Positions 11,101 through 18,314 of a stretch of DNA of 31,931 nucleotides are shown in pieces. Below the pieces are notes generated by a model. The model was not told where the DNA came from, searched no databases, and was given only the letters and a program-made list of their open reading frames with translations. The DNA lies in assembly GCA_001839685.1 (NCBI GenBank), contig MLAK01000582.1, positions 185,570-217,500 on the forward strand, read 5' to 3'. The DNA comes from Tritrichomonas foetus. Lineage: Eukaryota; Parabasalia; Tritrichomonadida; Tritrichomonadidae. How positions within the stretch are numbered: the stretch's first letter is position 1; each line of letters opens with the position of its first letter. The translations under genes were made by a program, and so were the position numbers.

Positions 11101-11151
11101 TTCTCACAATTTCAAATGACGAAAGCATTTCATGAATCTCTCTTATTATAA
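2170..11151 (+). CDS. VPS13: VPS13-family lipid transfer protein
   Basis: The 2993-residue product has the VPS13 layout. Residues 1 to about 115 form the chorein N-terminus, including the IPFIVRKG and PWKNL segments. A very long middle of alternating beta-rich segments would form the lipid-conducting groove. A VAB-like adaptor-binding region (repeated beta modules such as LYYPVVIFNKT) spans roughly 1950-2500. An ATG2/VPS13 C-terminal region lies near 2700-2830, with the GFGYGRGIAGIMTKP turn. The last ~95 residues look like a PH domain. The family moves phospholipids in bulk between apposed organelles; the N-terminus usually sits at the ER and the C-terminus on the acceptor membrane. Residues about 875-960 are acidic, Ser/Asn-rich and probably a disordered loop. 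The length is close to that of other VPS13 proteins. No frameshift or intron is visible. The start is the first ATG and gives the expected chorein N-terminus. Confidence 0.95.
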   Translation: MLESVLSKCLKHYLKEYLLPVEPEQMKLKVFKGKFKLMNLEILPTALAFHHIPFIVRKGTIRLVKAIFPWKNLKDESCQVYVEDIFLVLQFNSEIIIKSDLQANQNGIHLSQEANAPSTDEKKNTLQGLFESVIDNLKVSIKNIHIRIEFPSEPSPICIGLILPEITILTVDEDNKPIEKIVHPHFVRKQLLIKDFSIYFDTLSEQISLDNFNETMVKSMTSDHQYLFMPTVFESILIHTKDKTEAITNKIETYIDNIELCLDFHQSRSILTLNTLWRQFMKRRKYVNCLRPDSFSKSDEVWKYAHKCAIVKNSHHVFKPALALAILKNKSKYIDLYKQAKVSKLSAALLGSPKQKLDFLEKKVGKDATIYLRELAEAIFIKEQSMKEQTEITAFDLSELKSIFESTELVFSMTQISASLNIQKFSLNLLYVKGTPLFVVNIDQLYGNLDSLPKGVMMTIRLSDASMVSYINQVSRNIFETKLQSKVENDFVLLHCNIPTTGDVSSIDCNIRPCKVTLDTETMNNILEFFTVQNKRHVDIDEKEIRTVRLDIGEQLQGLKILRNYKMSITMEQMSYDFPFEVENEIKYLTFDMSKLAFMKNLSELIPKNSPEIPMDFDVSLNLTAKIDTFTLLSSEGIKANASIIFINGKFGVELSAKIDLVKLQVFVAQESYGVILVAMNHIMAIPFMQSGVMANSTQQVLMAGRSKMGADINLGELNIFLNDENKENEMKVTIGDLEGSVNYFSNNFQCTAILKSMKIEQFQLIFLEILGKVDLKMEKKSDLDPLYIDAMIIEPHGFMNFDTFEWIIAFSNQLIGYLPKEPLIIEPPELLVNPEEIAPPSLLCLNNSILIQSVDSFVEESATVNLEDSIIASFKKHKTRKESILLPESSCDEFIENENDNSEAPSVAKFSLSLNIINTIFEMVDEGIDEDSPNNSYSGEYGDSYSENGDENYHDKSKRFNILFEIESIALNDPSSEGFVLEISQFSISRAQRYVLKPVDISVPIYLPDPIKVSIDYAESELFPGDINALNVHSPRIFKLMFGGPEPLIKNEIFVDAFAKKGLGSMITENHEAIATATVNDVYLKIQITPTTLIVDVKTGYCDGCFTNGTPFLEMQPQFHCIYSGTMNDQDILVEIPIASTSLKHDLLSWVIGFIPPPPDESTLQPLRVKVDMKPVQVSLYDENQNKNSLLIDIGDTIANAYRDKSLNLDLNLSGVHITSEIFDHPVLNLGKVMFSMNENLMKARIPPLEANLSIPLLKSLIKEVSSLVPENPPSAQSVALANIGIDLILEKISLSLYPTPTAALLLEIPSFKFILNSYFKIAALSIESICISTVVCMNDPTPALILSQMNAIVTFSGNTGFNLSTITVDSIANMKHSGTTKRPLEAIYFSFKMDSIIMHYTHLFAQTIIDCFLNEKIILKTPPNLQELTKNIKIDIHVSCEIGKIRFNFIILDPFCTLSCSDIKVSLDQKCEISVDDLQVVPVEGEIYHRSLLTKKSNSSLLAITINTDDSECFAVLSPCEFYIDYQLLLTLTQFMLATPFLKLKSYYSLTRSTSAMNSSVCTPINSLGDPPKDNNKEMQINYTSHDQIPHSASNASISDDPILMPNNPPYFSSALPFTLIFSIKELDISIPTSIELNGLPELQVHLAALLEIDESRFSINISRLSMNFFDILSSKAYPSFLSEVALRFSIKKEIDSSLSFKTNILDINAVISAADIYLFMQITESITKAMNALIFSWEENSSSSNNIRISNIDLITANTSFIICKDNRSSSTITPIFKCVVPPIMLEVRKVNNKADEQPVKIEIQPYIEYFNEVTGYFDFIIEPMNMKINADITDSHTRLGLYCSSSLNINLPLSALLMANNILNDVRESINQKSVNFSDLPNIWINNMLGQNATFVIGDNEFDLKHDRYLPVFRVSLQSFINFKVDKKWYSITPSHFYYPTYITPSIVVIKKPFEGGVMIVFQRCIQVENNLSFSLYMYEYDQKSRNIVFLHKIEPSKRQPISASQESILIFSGKDAPKNGKHTQLKISIFDKKSIQKFSIICKDRIVKCVKTVVDDPSVAARIVQISAQFVITNLLPLPVYIKNSLHPKHDKRYEQNIIKINRGESKDIDFIDNFIFTASLSFTDQVFPSQIANIKIDSKGPRQINIYNSETKTEDKCVMFFNNDYESSHTLINLYYPVVIFNKTTFLLQFNNKGEKIEVAPNSHQFWCPSSIFESNTDSLMVTVNASGNSKCESDPFDCFAAGRSTLFLQSMDKDGLYVPLRYYISNHDQTSVITFSSLLTVFNNLSFDINLEPVLKIYNQASERDLHLYGGLQNKQKNQQFSTFNFPSKSEVVVPILTLNGSFLITVDGYLTSPSLSLFEPQKTVFRVQNQKDFVLIELQVFDIGTGIRSEFRNVTFPTPILINNQLNDVTIMAFQQACLTPFEIEPNSTSLFAFDEPFAFPEVSISFGMNNNYRISLVEDTNKVEMPTMYKGKRVFIQIKHNKVGNRLVIVSQNFKDRQEEKKYAYIFESSFRGIAASIIDQQMREIALVQLNHMKFVLSYDDQYFAISLQMKSFQIDDQNPLAPMPPLIYGRESDKNPFLSINCICPSDTELFTMFDYLSINIQRIDIDVDCSFISDIINLIPSLSIKKNVHEIKPAKPKKIGTKSDLVTIKWLDIIPPYLLLHYHRKTKRPVILGNIHNYFTKIPSIKSGKMLLPGVVISQLTDRIESIATKLVDDYKTAAFNQILEMLGSGGKLIKRLGIASVIASALSISMTSDMTQDLDINKELLNSLEYDNRKMVTLRHGCFSEQSLSDLFRITTEHDMKISPLVLKILTNEYSGLKMKLIPGFGYGRGIAGIMTKPMNDRMPQIAPMSEILRVRNPRAFPEYQISPFNQEIAAAQTIIYKSGGINEKMRVLSKVSKSKKIIIMTDTALYLFTSDLRKLLGIIKIVDIKQCEMIMKNHSVKICLMNGKTIYFEIQNPTALNFFFSQFQMTKAFHESLLL

Positions 11152-12760
11152 CGATAAATTATGAATTAATAAGATATTCTGAAAATAATATTAATATTTT
11201 GTTTGAATAAATATAAAAGCGATTTTATTATTTTTATTGTTATTATTTTTAATATTATTATTCTTTTAAAGCTGAATTTTGGACAAAAGACAATTCCAAA
11301 TTGGTTAATGCATCTATCTAATAGATAAAGTGAATGTATGAAATAAATTAATATTTTTTTATTACGATATCTTCAATATTTTTTATTATTATTATATTGG
11401 ATGAGATGCAGATGTGATCATCTGTACAATTTTTAGAAAGGAGGTGGGAAAATTTGACAAGTTCATTTTTATACATATCATATTTATGGCTTAAAAATCC
11501 CTTTGGGAAAAGAACAAGCTTAAATTTGAATTTTTATAAAAATATAAAATCATTTCTTTCCGAAGACAAGATATTGTCATACTAGCTAAAAAATATTTTA
11601 AAGGAAAGATATATGGCCTTTTGAAGGCCTTTTGAAGAAAATAAAAATAAGATTTGACAATCAACAAATTTGAAGCCAAAAATGATTATTTAAAAAGTTT
11701 AAACGGGAAGCAGAAAAGTTGTTTGTCTGGAAGTGTGGAAACTTGAAATCACTCACTGGTATTTGGTGTGAATAATAGATTTGCTGAAAATGTTGTTTAT
11801 TTCATGCACCTAATTTATTCCTCTTCAATGATGCCTCATTTAATCCGATCGACAACTCATGCAGTCAAAAAAAATCGCCAGGATATTTTTACGTCATTGT
11901 ATAAAAAAAAATATACCAATAACGATTTATCGGTCATCAAATATAAAATGCTGTTAAAAAATCAACTCTAGAGTATCTTTGGATCACGATGAAAGAAACC
12001 GTTAATAACAGGTGATTAAATGGATAAAAGGAAATTTCCTTTTCTCATGAAATTCTTTTATTAGACTCAGAATTATTGTGAGTTTATGGTATTTTCTGAT
12101 CAAATGAAATAAATTCAACTGAAAAATTTTATGTTTCAGAAATGCGACAATAAATAGATGTATACAAACTAACTAGCTCTAGATGTAGAAGACCATTGAG
12201 AGATCTAAATGAATAATTGTTGATATTATTGTCATCTAAAAATTATTTAATTGTAATCCTATTAATAATATATAAATATTATAATTTAAAAATCAAGATA
12301 CAGAGAAAACCAAATCCAAAAAAAAATTGTGAGAAAAAAATAAACCCAACAGAAATTTCTGAGAATTATTGAGATAAAAAGGGATTTTATAGCATTAATA
12401 TCTTGATTATTTCTTATCATAAATCGTGCTTTTTATTATCATATGACCCTCCATCGAAAATTATAATGTTTTCCAAAATACAAAAATGAAGTATAAAAAA
12501 AATATTAATAATTTTGATATAAATAAAAAAAATTTAGGCATCAATGAGAAGATTACGAATGTTTTGCCATCTAAATGGCGAGTCATCAGAAAATTCACTT
12601 GGCATCGAGTCTGGAAAAAAACATATTGGATTCCATTTTTCTTGATTTGGTCTTTCAATCGTTGTATCTGTATCCCTGCTTGAGAATGTGCTGTTGAGGA
12701 CTGCCAGTCTATTTTCTTCATATACTAAAATTTTATGACAGAAAAGATTTCAATACATTC

Positions 12761-12803
12761 NNNNNNNNNNNNNNNNNNNNNNNNNNNNNNNNNNNNNNNN
12801 NNN
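12761..12803. other. Assembly gap (43 Ns)
   Basis: Forty-three undetermined bases inside the gene-poor region. Flanking sequence on both sides is AT-rich and non-coding as far as I can see. The real gap size is unknown. Confidence 0.99.
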
Positions 12804-14380
12804 TGATTCTTGGAAAAAAAGCTTCTCACAATTTTTTTTTAGGCTTTCTCCAAAATCGCTCTTTTTTCGGTTTAATTGTTGCAAAATTTCAAAACTATGA
12901 ATAAATATGGCTCATAACTATAAAAAATAGATTTAACAATTGACTGAAAGCTGTTCACCCGAAAACTGAAACAATAGCTTCTTCAGAATCATTTTCGAAA
13001 TATTTGTGAATTCGGCCATTTGCGAAGTTTGCGATAAGGGAAATTTTCGTCATTCTTTTAGCTATTTGGGTTTTGATTTTTGACTGATGGTATTAAGTAA
13101 TACTGATGATAAGGATCATTTTAGTGATTTCGTACGTTAAGACTATTTAGTTTGTATACATCTCAATAAATCGAAAGACATTTGTGAAGTAGTAAAAAAA
13201 TTCAATGTCATAAAATGGATATGAGTTAATATTGAAAAATCACATTTAATTTATTATTGTGAAAACTTTATTGAAGTTATTGAAGAGTCATTCAATAATT
13301 TAAATAGACAATGCTTCTCACCAAAATTGTTTCCATGATCTCACCATAAGCAAGATGGGCGGAAAATTGTCACATAAGATTATTCTATAAATTTCATTTG
13401 ATTTGATTTTGAATAAAAATTTCTAAAAATAGATCTTTTCATAGAAATCTTTTGTGAATGTTATTTGAAATTTTTTTTTATAAATCGCTTTTCGAAAAAA
13501 CTTTTTTCTTTCTTTGTTCCGTAAAGTAGATTTCCACAATAAATTTTCTCTATTATAAATGAAAGCATATCATCGATACATTTTATTCGAGATTTCAGGA
13601 GGATTTATAACAAAGATTCTATATGGGTTTGAATTTATGTAATTTTTGAAAAGAATTATATATTAATGAATATCATTTGAAAAAGTGTCTTTCCAATTTC
13701 TTAATGATTAATTTGTTAAAATGAATATAGCTGGAAATTCTACTTCTAATTTCATGCTGTATATTTAAATAAATGTATAAAATCATGTTATATCTTTTAT
13801 TCTCTGAAATATACCTTGATTCATGTAAAAGGTGATTTTTGAGAATTTTTTCAATACAAATTAAGACAATTGGAAATTCAATTGGTAGGTATTTCAAAAG
13901 ATTATCTATAGAATTTTTCTTTTTTTTTTGAAACAAATAAAAATGCTATTCAATTATTTTCAGTTCTTCACAACGTATGAATCAAAGAAATGATAAATCA
14001 CACAAATAATGTCACAAAATCTTTTTACAATATTCATAAAATTCGTGAAAAATGTTAGCCAAAGAAAAGACGAAAGAGATCAACAATACTATTTACTTTA
14101 ATTTACCCCATTTGAGGTGAAAAAATTATAAATCTAGCAAAATTTTCAACAATGAATCGGATTTGATACCGATTGACTTATTTATCAAAATTCAAGCCTA
14201 AAATCTCAAATATAAGGTATCTAACTTTTTCAGATAAAATTGAGCATATTTCTTTCATTTCTTTCATCCAATCCATATTTTATTTGAAAAATTCAATCGC
14301 CATTAAAGCATTTCAATTTTTGAATATTGATATCTTTTCAATGAATAAAACTATTTTCAATAATATTTTTGAATTGCCTA

Positions 14381-14388
14381 TCATATTC
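14381..14388 (+). promoter_or_regulatory. Putative initiator (Inr) of the kinase gene
   Basis: TCATATTC fits the trichomonad initiator core TCA-Y-W. The presumed first transcribed base is the A at 14383, 12 nt before the ATG at 14395. This spacing is typical for trichomonads and supports 14395 over the upstream in-frame codons. Confidence 0.6.
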
Positions 14389-14394
14389 GGCAAA

Positions 14395-15570
14395 ATGTTG
14401 AACCCCTTCCCACACTTGCCTCATCAGATTAGGAACTACAAGTTGACAAGCCTCATCGGTGGTGGTGGATTTGCTGCCGTCTACAAAGCAACCAACATAC
14501 ATTACAATATGGAATTTGCGGTCAAAGTTGTCTGCCCGAAACAAGACTCCCAAAGCCGAATCAACCGTTCATTTGATGCCGAAGTCCGCGCCCTCCTCAA
14601 GCTCGACCACCCAAATGTGATTCGAATGTATGATTTCTTCCGTGAAGGCGAATATATGTTTCTTGTTCTTGAATACTGCGCAGGTGGAACACTAGAGGAC
14701 AGGATTACCAACAATGACTTTGCAAGCTTATTTACCCTTCCGAGTCAGGCACCATCGACTGGCTATTCAAATAATGCAATTCCAAATTCGAATTCTAATA
14801 ACGGCTATCCCCCGATTGGTCATTCAAGTAACTACAATGCAACCTCGATCAATTCACTCAAAATATTAAACAATTACATAAATTCCGAAAAGAATTCAGA
14901 AGAGTCCAAAATCAAGATTTGCCATCAAATAATTTCAGCTCTTCAGTACTGCTACGACAACAATATCGCTCATCGAGACATAAAAGCATCGAATGTATTA
15001 TTCGATTCCGCCGGTCGTGCAAAAGTTGCAGATTTTGGTCTTTCAGAGCTCATCGGACATGACGATAATCTTTCAGAATTCGATGGCTCGCTTTTCTATG
15101 CCGCCCCAGAAATATATAAAAAGGTTAGTTTTAATCCCTTCAAAAGTGATGTTTGGGCCCTCGGAGTGCTTTTTTACCGACTTTTCTCACGTGAGTTCCC
15201 CTTCATGGGCGAGTCAAAATCTCAGCTTAAGAAGCAAATTGTGATTGGATATTATAACCAAAATTTACCGACAACTATCGGCTCGATAATCAAAAAGATG
15301 CTTGTTGTTGAACCCGAAAAGCGAACCACGATCTGTGATTTATCGAAAATGGACTTCTTCAAATCCTACAACACGACTTCAATCTTGAGGAACCCCTGCA
15401 AACTCACATCGTCCATTAGATATCTAAGCATTGGCTCAAAACTGAGGCGCAATTCGAACGACGGCAGAGTTGGCAGCCTCACTCCAGACGTGAGAGCCAA
15501 AATGAGCGACCAATCGATGCTCACTGTAAAGACATTGCTGAAGCCGCCATTCCTTTCAACACGGAAGTGA
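14395..15570 (+). CDS. Serine/threonine protein kinase with Asn/Ser-rich insert
   Basis: The 391-residue product starts at the ATG behind the Inr. The open frame extends upstream to 14173, but that part is much more AT-rich and would lie before the transcription start. The kinase motifs are complete: glycine loop GGGGFAAV (22-29), ATP-binding Lys 44 in FAVK, Glu 63, HRDIKASN (193-200), DFG (213-215), SLFYAAPE (232-239), the Asp of SDVW (252) and Arg 310. It should therefore be active. Residues about 106-168, between subdomains V and VI, are an Asn/Ser/Pro-rich insert. The C-terminal ~65 residues are basic and Ser-rich. The HRDIKASN and DFGLSE motifs suggest the CAMK/AMPK-like branch, but the family cannot be fixed by eye. 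The stop is TGA. Codons are clearly richer in G and C than in VPS13. Confidence 0.9.
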   Translation: MLNPFPHLPHQIRNYKLTSLIGGGGFAAVYKATNIHYNMEFAVKVVCPKQDSQSRINRSFDAEVRALLKLDHPNVIRMYDFFREGEYMFLVLEYCAGGTLEDRITNNDFASLFTLPSQAPSTGYSNNAIPNSNSNNGYPPIGHSSNYNATSINSLKILNNYINSEKNSEESKIKICHQIISALQYCYDNNIAHRDIKASNVLFDSAGRAKVADFGLSELIGHDDNLSEFDGSLFYAAPEIYKKVSFNPFKSDVWALGVLFYRLFSREFPFMGESKSQLKKQIVIGYYNQNLPTTIGSIIKKMLVVEPEKRTTICDLSKMDFFKSYNTTSILRNPCKLTSSIRYLSIGSKLRRNSNDGRVGSLTPDVRAKMSDQSMLTVKTLLKPPFLSTRK

Positions 15571-16025
15571 TCATTCCAGTAGCTCGTGTGTTTTTTGATG
15601 TAATATGCAGGATTGTATTGAAGTAAAGATGTATATATTGTTATATTCCTTCTTCTGAATGGATATTATAGTATAATATTGGTTTGCTGAGACTGTTCAC
15701 GATATGCGGAATACTGTGAATGAGAACTATTCCTGTTCTTTTATTTAATTTTTGTATTCGTAAATATATAAATTTGCATATTTATATCTTGATTTCTGAT
15801 TTTTATTGTAACAATTTTCTTCTGCTTCAAATTTATCATTTTTTGATTCCCCTCATCAAACTTCTCGACAATCAAAATGATGCGACTAATTTGGGTGGCC
15901 TTAATTCTTTGAAAAATATATATATGGCTCATAAATTGCATGTATGCCAGTGAAAAGAAAGAAAGAAACATGTAGGCTATGCTAACTTTATTAAAATACA
16001 TATTTTCCATTTATTCCATTACTAA
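15571..16025. other. Convergent intergenic region
   Basis: Spacer between the plus-strand kinase and the minus-strand Rab, so it contains the 3' ends of both. It is AT-rich with only low-complexity open frames on each strand. TAATGGAATAAATGG-type sequence just past the Rab stop could serve for 3' end formation. Confidence 0.5.
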
Positions 16026-16640
16026 TTAACAGTTGCAGCCTTCTTCTTTATTGTTTGTTTGGTTTGGTTTGAAGTTGACTGGTTCGTTGTTTGGAGAGAC
16101 GTTGAGGAGGCCTTCATTCACCTTCTTCTCAATCTGAAGAACGCAAGCTGTTACAGCGCTTGGAACATTATCGCCTGTCTTCGCTGATGTTTCGAAATAC
16201 TGCATTCCACGAGCATCTGCAAAAGCTTGAGCTTCTTCTTGTGATACGGCACGTTTTGAATCAAGGTCCAATTTGTTACCAATGAGAACGGTGATGACGT
16301 CTGAGCGAGCAACTTCCTTCAAATCTTGATACCAACGATCGACGCTATTGAACGAATCTTTGGATGTCAAATCGAAAACAATAAGAGCGCCTGCTGCGCC
16401 ACGATAATAACCGCGAGTAACCGACCTGAATAATTCTTGACCAGCTGTATCCCATAATTGGAGTTGGATACGGTGTTCTTCTGTGGGAACAACTTTTGTT
16501 AAAAATTCGACACCTAATGTTGGCTGGGTTTCGCCCTCCCATTGATCTCGAACAAAACGGAACAAAAGGCAAGTTTTACCAACACCAGAATCGCCGACTA
16601 CGACAATTTTAAGAGAATAATCAAATTTATGCCCGAGCAT
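16026..16640 (-). CDS. Rab GTPase, Rab2/Rab4/Rab14-like
   Basis: The 204-residue product starts at the ATG at 16640; the open frame also includes one upstream TTG. The G-domain is complete: GDSGVGKT P-loop, TLGVEF switch I, WDTAGQE switch II, NKLD and ETSAK. GYYRGAAGALIVFD is typical of the Rab2/4/11/14 group. The C-terminus ends in GCNC, a CXC double geranylgeranylation site that anchors the protein to membranes. Such Rabs steer vesicle budding and fusion in the secretory or recycling-endosome path. An out-of-frame ATG lies 29 nt upstream. A CCATTG element directly before the start could be the initiator, which would give a leader of about 4 nt and exclude that upstream ATG. The codons are fairly GC-rich, as in the neighbouring kinase. 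Confidence 0.95.
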   Translation of the reverse strand: MLGHKFDYSLKIVVVGDSGVGKTCLLFRFVRDQWEGETQPTLGVEFLTKVVPTEEHRIQLQLWDTAGQELFRSVTRGYYRGAAGALIVFDLTSKDSFNSVDRWYQDLKEVARSDVITVLIGNKLDLDSKRAVSQEEAQAFADARGMQYFETSAKTGDNVPSAVTACVLQIEKKVNEGLLNVSPNNEPVNFKPNQTNNKEEGCNC

Positions 16641-17206
16641 CAATGGAAAAACCGCTTGTTCGGTTCATTTTTTGAGAAATAAAAACGATAAATATTTCAA
16701 TTTTTTTATCGTTCATCATTTTCAGTTCAAATTGAATTCATTCACAAAAAAAGAATTCTATGAAGGCACTTTTTGAATTATTCCATCAATCTTTTCAATA
16801 AATTCTTTAGATTTGACGATTTATGACTTTAAAAAGTAACAAATATTCAAATGTGTTTTCCCAAAACTCTTAAATTTGTGTTTTTATTTGTTCAAAATTA
16901 GATCAATAAAAATTGTCAGAAAATCAAATTTGATTCAATAGAAATCGTATTTCATATCTTTATTATTATCATTGAATAGAGTATTCGAACTAACTGTCTC
17001 AATGTGCAACGTTATCAGTGATATTTTATGCATCATGACAATTATTGATAGTATAATTTTGTTTTTACATTTTCAATATCTATAATTTTCACTATTAATA
17101 TGATGTGTGATTGGAAATTTACTATTAGTATACGTATATTATGTTGATAAGATAAAAATAAAATACTGTGCTTTTTTGTATTGTTCTTCTCTCATCATCT
17201 CTTCCT
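16641..17206. other. Intergenic region upstream of the Rab and the decayed gene
   Basis: AT-rich spacer. AACGATA at 16684-16690 and its complement TATCGTT at 16707-16713 form an inverted pair 44-73 bases upstream of the Rab start. This heptamer resembles the Myb recognition element described in the Trichomonas ap65-1 promoter. No gene is seen. Confidence 0.45.
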
Positions 17207-17922
17207 ATGGAGGGATTCCAAGAAGATGTGGAGAGTAATTAGAGTGGAAAAGAAGAAAGAAAATATGGTTCGCTCTTGTACCCATAATAATTTTCCAGTA
17301 TAAAATGAAATTGACAAAAGTCTTGATGAGGAACAAGAAGTTTTTTATTTGAAAGATGAAATGGAACAATTCACACAGAAATAGCCAAAGTAAAACTAGA
17401 ATATGCTGAGCTAAAATGAACAGATGTTGAACAACTGATTAATTTATTGAGGAGTTTACAGATTGAAGCAATTACGATTAAAAACGATAATGAATACCTT
17501 AGTGAATCAATTACAACAGAGTCCTCCATCAAAGAAAAGGAAATTCCCAAGATTTTTGTGAGTCACTATTAGCAACCAAAGCTTTAGCAAAATCCTCTCA
17601 GTATTTTATAGACAATTAAGAGCTCTATGTTTAAGTTTGCTTCTATCGGCAAACGTGTATCCAATGTGATTGCTAAGTATCTAATTCTATAGAATATATT
17701 ATTACACAATCAGTAAGATGCACATCGGATTCAACAGCTGATGTTGAATATCTCCAACAGTGTGTTGTTAAATCACTTGAATTATTGCTTCTGGATAAAA
17801 TTATAAAAAGAAAAAATATTTTCCTTCTTTTATTGTCTGAAAATTTACATGACCCTGCAACATTTTATATTCTCTATATTCTCTTCTTTTTTCATATACA
17901 AAAGAAAAGGTTTTCTTTCTAA
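17207..17922 (+). pseudogene. Decayed coiled-coil protein gene
   Basis: There is no long open frame here, but protein-like pieces follow one another on the plus strand in changing frames. From the ATG at 17207 comes MEGFQEDVESN, then a TAG, then a Lys/Glu-rich piece. An acidic helical piece (DEEQEVFYLKDEMEQF) follows near 17320. A Glu/Lys/Leu-rich piece with an internal TGA ends at a TAG near 17570. Further fragments include one with ASIGKRVSNVIAKYL (about 17630-17690). An open frame with no ATG runs from 17677 to 17922, about 80 codons. At least four frame changes and several in-frame stops separate the pieces. An Inr-like TCATCATCTC lies just before the ATG. I could not assign a family; the composition suggests a coiled-coil protein. 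Alternatively it is a chance mosaic, though the Glu/Lys/Leu balance differs from the surrounding spacer. Confidence 0.6.
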
Positions 17923-18314
17923 ATGATTCATGAGCATTTAACCTGGTATTTTCTGCATTCATCTTTGACTTTAATATCAAGGTAGCTTTCTGAGAGTAAA
18001 ATACAGCTTGCCTTCTTTGAGAATTTTTATTGGTATGGAAATGAGAAAGATGAGAAAATGTTAATGGTAACGAATTTGAAGATCATAATATCAGTATGAA
18101 GGCTATTCATTGATTTGTTTATTCGGTCAATACAAAGCTTTTAAATTCAGACCTGAGGAATTCGAATGAGATCTAGTTTGTTCATCGATTCTTTTGCACG
18201 AAAGTTGTATAACTTCTTTCACAAATATTTCAAGACGCATCACTCATTTAGATTTTTTCATATCATGGGCATGTGGGAATCATAAATGAAAAGAAAGAAA
18301 AATAGATTTGTTTA
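17923..18314. other. Spacer between the decayed gene and the second Rab
   Basis: No gene is seen. It holds the 3' ends of the plus-strand decayed gene and the minus-strand Rab. Some stretches around 18060-18200 could be additional eroded coding sequence, but I could not read a convincing frame. Confidence 0.4.

Larger units (their letters stand above)
11152..14394. other. Long AT-rich region without a recognisable gene
   Basis: About 3.2 kb between VPS13 and the kinase. All open frames here are short, low-complexity and rich in Lys/Asn/Ile or Phe. None has a recognisable motif or a matching initiator. Simple features include TTATTATT-type runs at about 11225-11270 and a short tandem GGCCTTTTGAA at about 11614-11635. 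The assembly gap at 12761-12803 could hide more sequence than its N count suggests. No tRNA-like arm structure was spotted by eye. Confidence 0.5.

Noticed and set aside
11768..11971. 67-codon plus-strand open frame after VPS13
   Set aside because: No similarity to any motif, no initiator, and composition equal to the surrounding spacer.
12461..12721. Overlapping open frames on both strands near the N gap
   Set aside because: Low-complexity Phe/Ile or Lys/Asn sequence, no motif, and no initiator close by.
16640..16669. Out-of-frame ATG upstream of the Rab2/4-like start
   Set aside because: It could be a regulatory upstream start, but a CCATTG element directly before the real ATG would place transcription downstream of it.
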